64,000 bases of DNA from assembly GCA_013397865.1 (NCBI GenBank), contig VZTI01004088.1, forward strand, positions 4,512,204 to 4,576,203. Direction: 5' to 3'. Origin of the DNA: Struthidea cinerea (taxonomy: Eukaryota > Chordata > Aves > Passeriformes > Corcoracidae). A program made the translations under genes and the position numbers. Positions 62,901 through 64,000 of this stretch are shown one piece after another; the first letter of the stretch is position 1, and each line of letters opens with the position of its first letter. The notes beneath the pieces were generated by a model that was not told the DNA's origin, ran no database searches, and saw only the letters and a list, made by a program, of their open reading frames with translations.

Positions 62901-64000
62901 ACAGGCAGTAGAAGCGTCTTAAATACTTTGAGTGTGAGTATAATTTCAGTTCTGGGGAAAAGCTGATAAAGGTTTCAATAACAGAGATATAGATTATTTT
63001 CCTTGATTGGAAAAAAACCCAAATTCTGAACAGTACTGCAAATATTTATTTGAGTCAAAGGTATTAAATGTGGAAAAGGATTCTGAGAAACCTCTCCCAG
63101 AAGTTACTTCTAGATATCAGTCTATGACTCTTTGTCCAGGTAATATGGGATTCGAGACACTTAAGGTAGTTCTACAGCTCCTTCTATGTGGTATACATGT
63201 TAAATGACTGGAGGTGATATCCTCCCTCAAGTTTGAATCAAGTCCGAATACTCCCCTGCTGATGGGAGCAGCAGTTGGACAGGCAAATTAGGAAGTCACT
63301 GCATCTGAATTTAGGAACATTAGTTTATTGCTTCTCTTCTCTTTTTACATTAACAGTAAGCAGACATGGACAGAAATGACGAAAAATATTTCGCAAAAGA
63401 AGGTATCAAAAAATATTTTTCTGATCCTCTGGGGGAAAGGGAAGGAAATAAAATAACATTTTCAGTGGAATTCTTTTCCAGAGCAGTGTATTTATTCGAA
63501 ATGTTTCACATTCAATGGGTTTGTGAATACTCCTGTAAACATAATTGCAGCTGGTTGTGTCAATTCGTTGTGTTACTTGTGGGGAGAAAAGGAGTGTGGG
63601 AGTAAAGTAAACGTCTTGAAGATGAAATCACATCTTTTATTCAAATATGTTTGGAAATGGGCACAACAATGGTCACATTCAGTTACTAGTTTCATAAATT
63701 TGGGAATAATCCAAACTGGTTAGAAATTTTGACTGCTTCCTTGACTTCTTCACAACTGCATTATTGGCATTAAGTAGAATTTACCAGTTCTTATCAGTCC
63801 TTGGAACAGCTCCTATAATGAAGGGGATATAGATGGAGATAACAGTGAAAAGTTATAATACTTTGAAGCCTGTTCAGCAGGCCTTTGTTCTTTTCTTTAG
63901 TGGGGACTGGAGGAAGCAAGTGCATGTTTGGGTTTTTAATTTTTTTTAATGCAGTCCAATTGTGCCATGGTATTAAGACAGTACATCTTTAAATTTTCAT

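Larger units (their letters stand above)
51341..64000. other. Non-coding DNA, no firm gene
   Basis: Apart from the candidate 61-nt exon at 52139-52199, the (CT)n repeat at 52449-52472, a G/T-rich tract at 56868-56945 and the old CR1 relic at 56.3-56.6 kb, I see nothing that supports a gene. Open frames of 60-112 codons are scattered on both strands without splice context. A complex stretch near 59.84-60.48 kb retains several CpGs and may be conserved non-coding DNA. The right edge ends in a pyrimidine-rich acceptor-like TTCTTTTCTTTAG at about 63888-63900 with no clear frame after it. Confidence 0.55.

Noticed and set aside
63007..63207. 66-codon plus-strand frame containing a CCAG/GTAATA donor-like site
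   Set aside because: There is no pyrimidine tract or acceptor at the left side and no partner exon; chance is the simplest explanation.
1..64000. tRNA, rRNA, CRISPR arrays, operons, phage or plasmid genes
   Set aside because: None was seen. The sequence is eukaryotic, with interspersed LINE, SINE and LTR relics.

Overview
The window is about 64 kb of AT-rich vertebrate nuclear DNA, almost certainly from a bird. The main evidence is five copies or fragments of CR1 LINE retrotransposons, several with the typical avian CR1 3' end (variants of ATTCTATGATT next to the 'gaaggtcccttccaaccc' block). A GC-rich LTR fragment at about 50.8-51.3 kb matches, from memory, a family of endogenous retroviral LTRs common in non-galliform birds. 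There are also old MIR/CORE-SINE-like relics, which survive in bird and reptile genomes. There are no operons, ribosome binding sites, CRISPR arrays or other prokaryotic features. Almost all open frames are 60-130 codons, overlap on both strands, and look like chance.

Layout: 1-3.7 kb is non-coding, with an AT-rich double hairpin at 474-546 and a GC-rich patch at 3.1-3.6 kb. A possible terminal coding exon lies at 3742-3840 (+). From 3.9 to 14.8 kb no gene is visible; some stretches look like conserved non-coding DNA (about 6.9-7.2, 12.0-12.3 and 12.6-12.9 kb). A 5'-truncated CR1 with a mutated reverse transcriptase motif lies at 14.86-15.82 kb (-). From 15.8 to 27.4 kb the sequence is non-coding, with a tiny CR1 3' tail at 23.45 kb (+). 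A CR1 of about 1.86 kb that carries the RT core but lacks the 3' end lies at 27.42-29.28 kb (-). From 29.3 to 38.3 kb lies the densest group of candidate regulatory sequence (32.3-36.2 kb). A CR1 3' end lies at 38.33-38.79 kb (-), and a perfect 44-bp palindrome at 39.19 kb. MIR-like relics lie at 41.1 kb (+) and 42.9-43.25 kb (-), around another candidate conserved block. The LTR fragment is at 50.8-51.34 kb. A possible 61-nt internal exon with strong splice signals is at 52139-52199 (+). An ancient CR1 relic is at 56.3-56.6 kb (-), and the rest is featureless to the right edge.

The simplest reading is an intron or gene desert, perhaps around a developmental gene. I cannot name a host gene. 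The two candidate exons are inferred from splice signals and open frames and match no protein I recognise. I found no evidence of a new biological system. The items most worth checking are the 52.1 kb exon, the 3.7 kb exon, the 32.3-36.2 kb conserved-looking cluster, the palindromes, and the CR1 copy without its 3' end.
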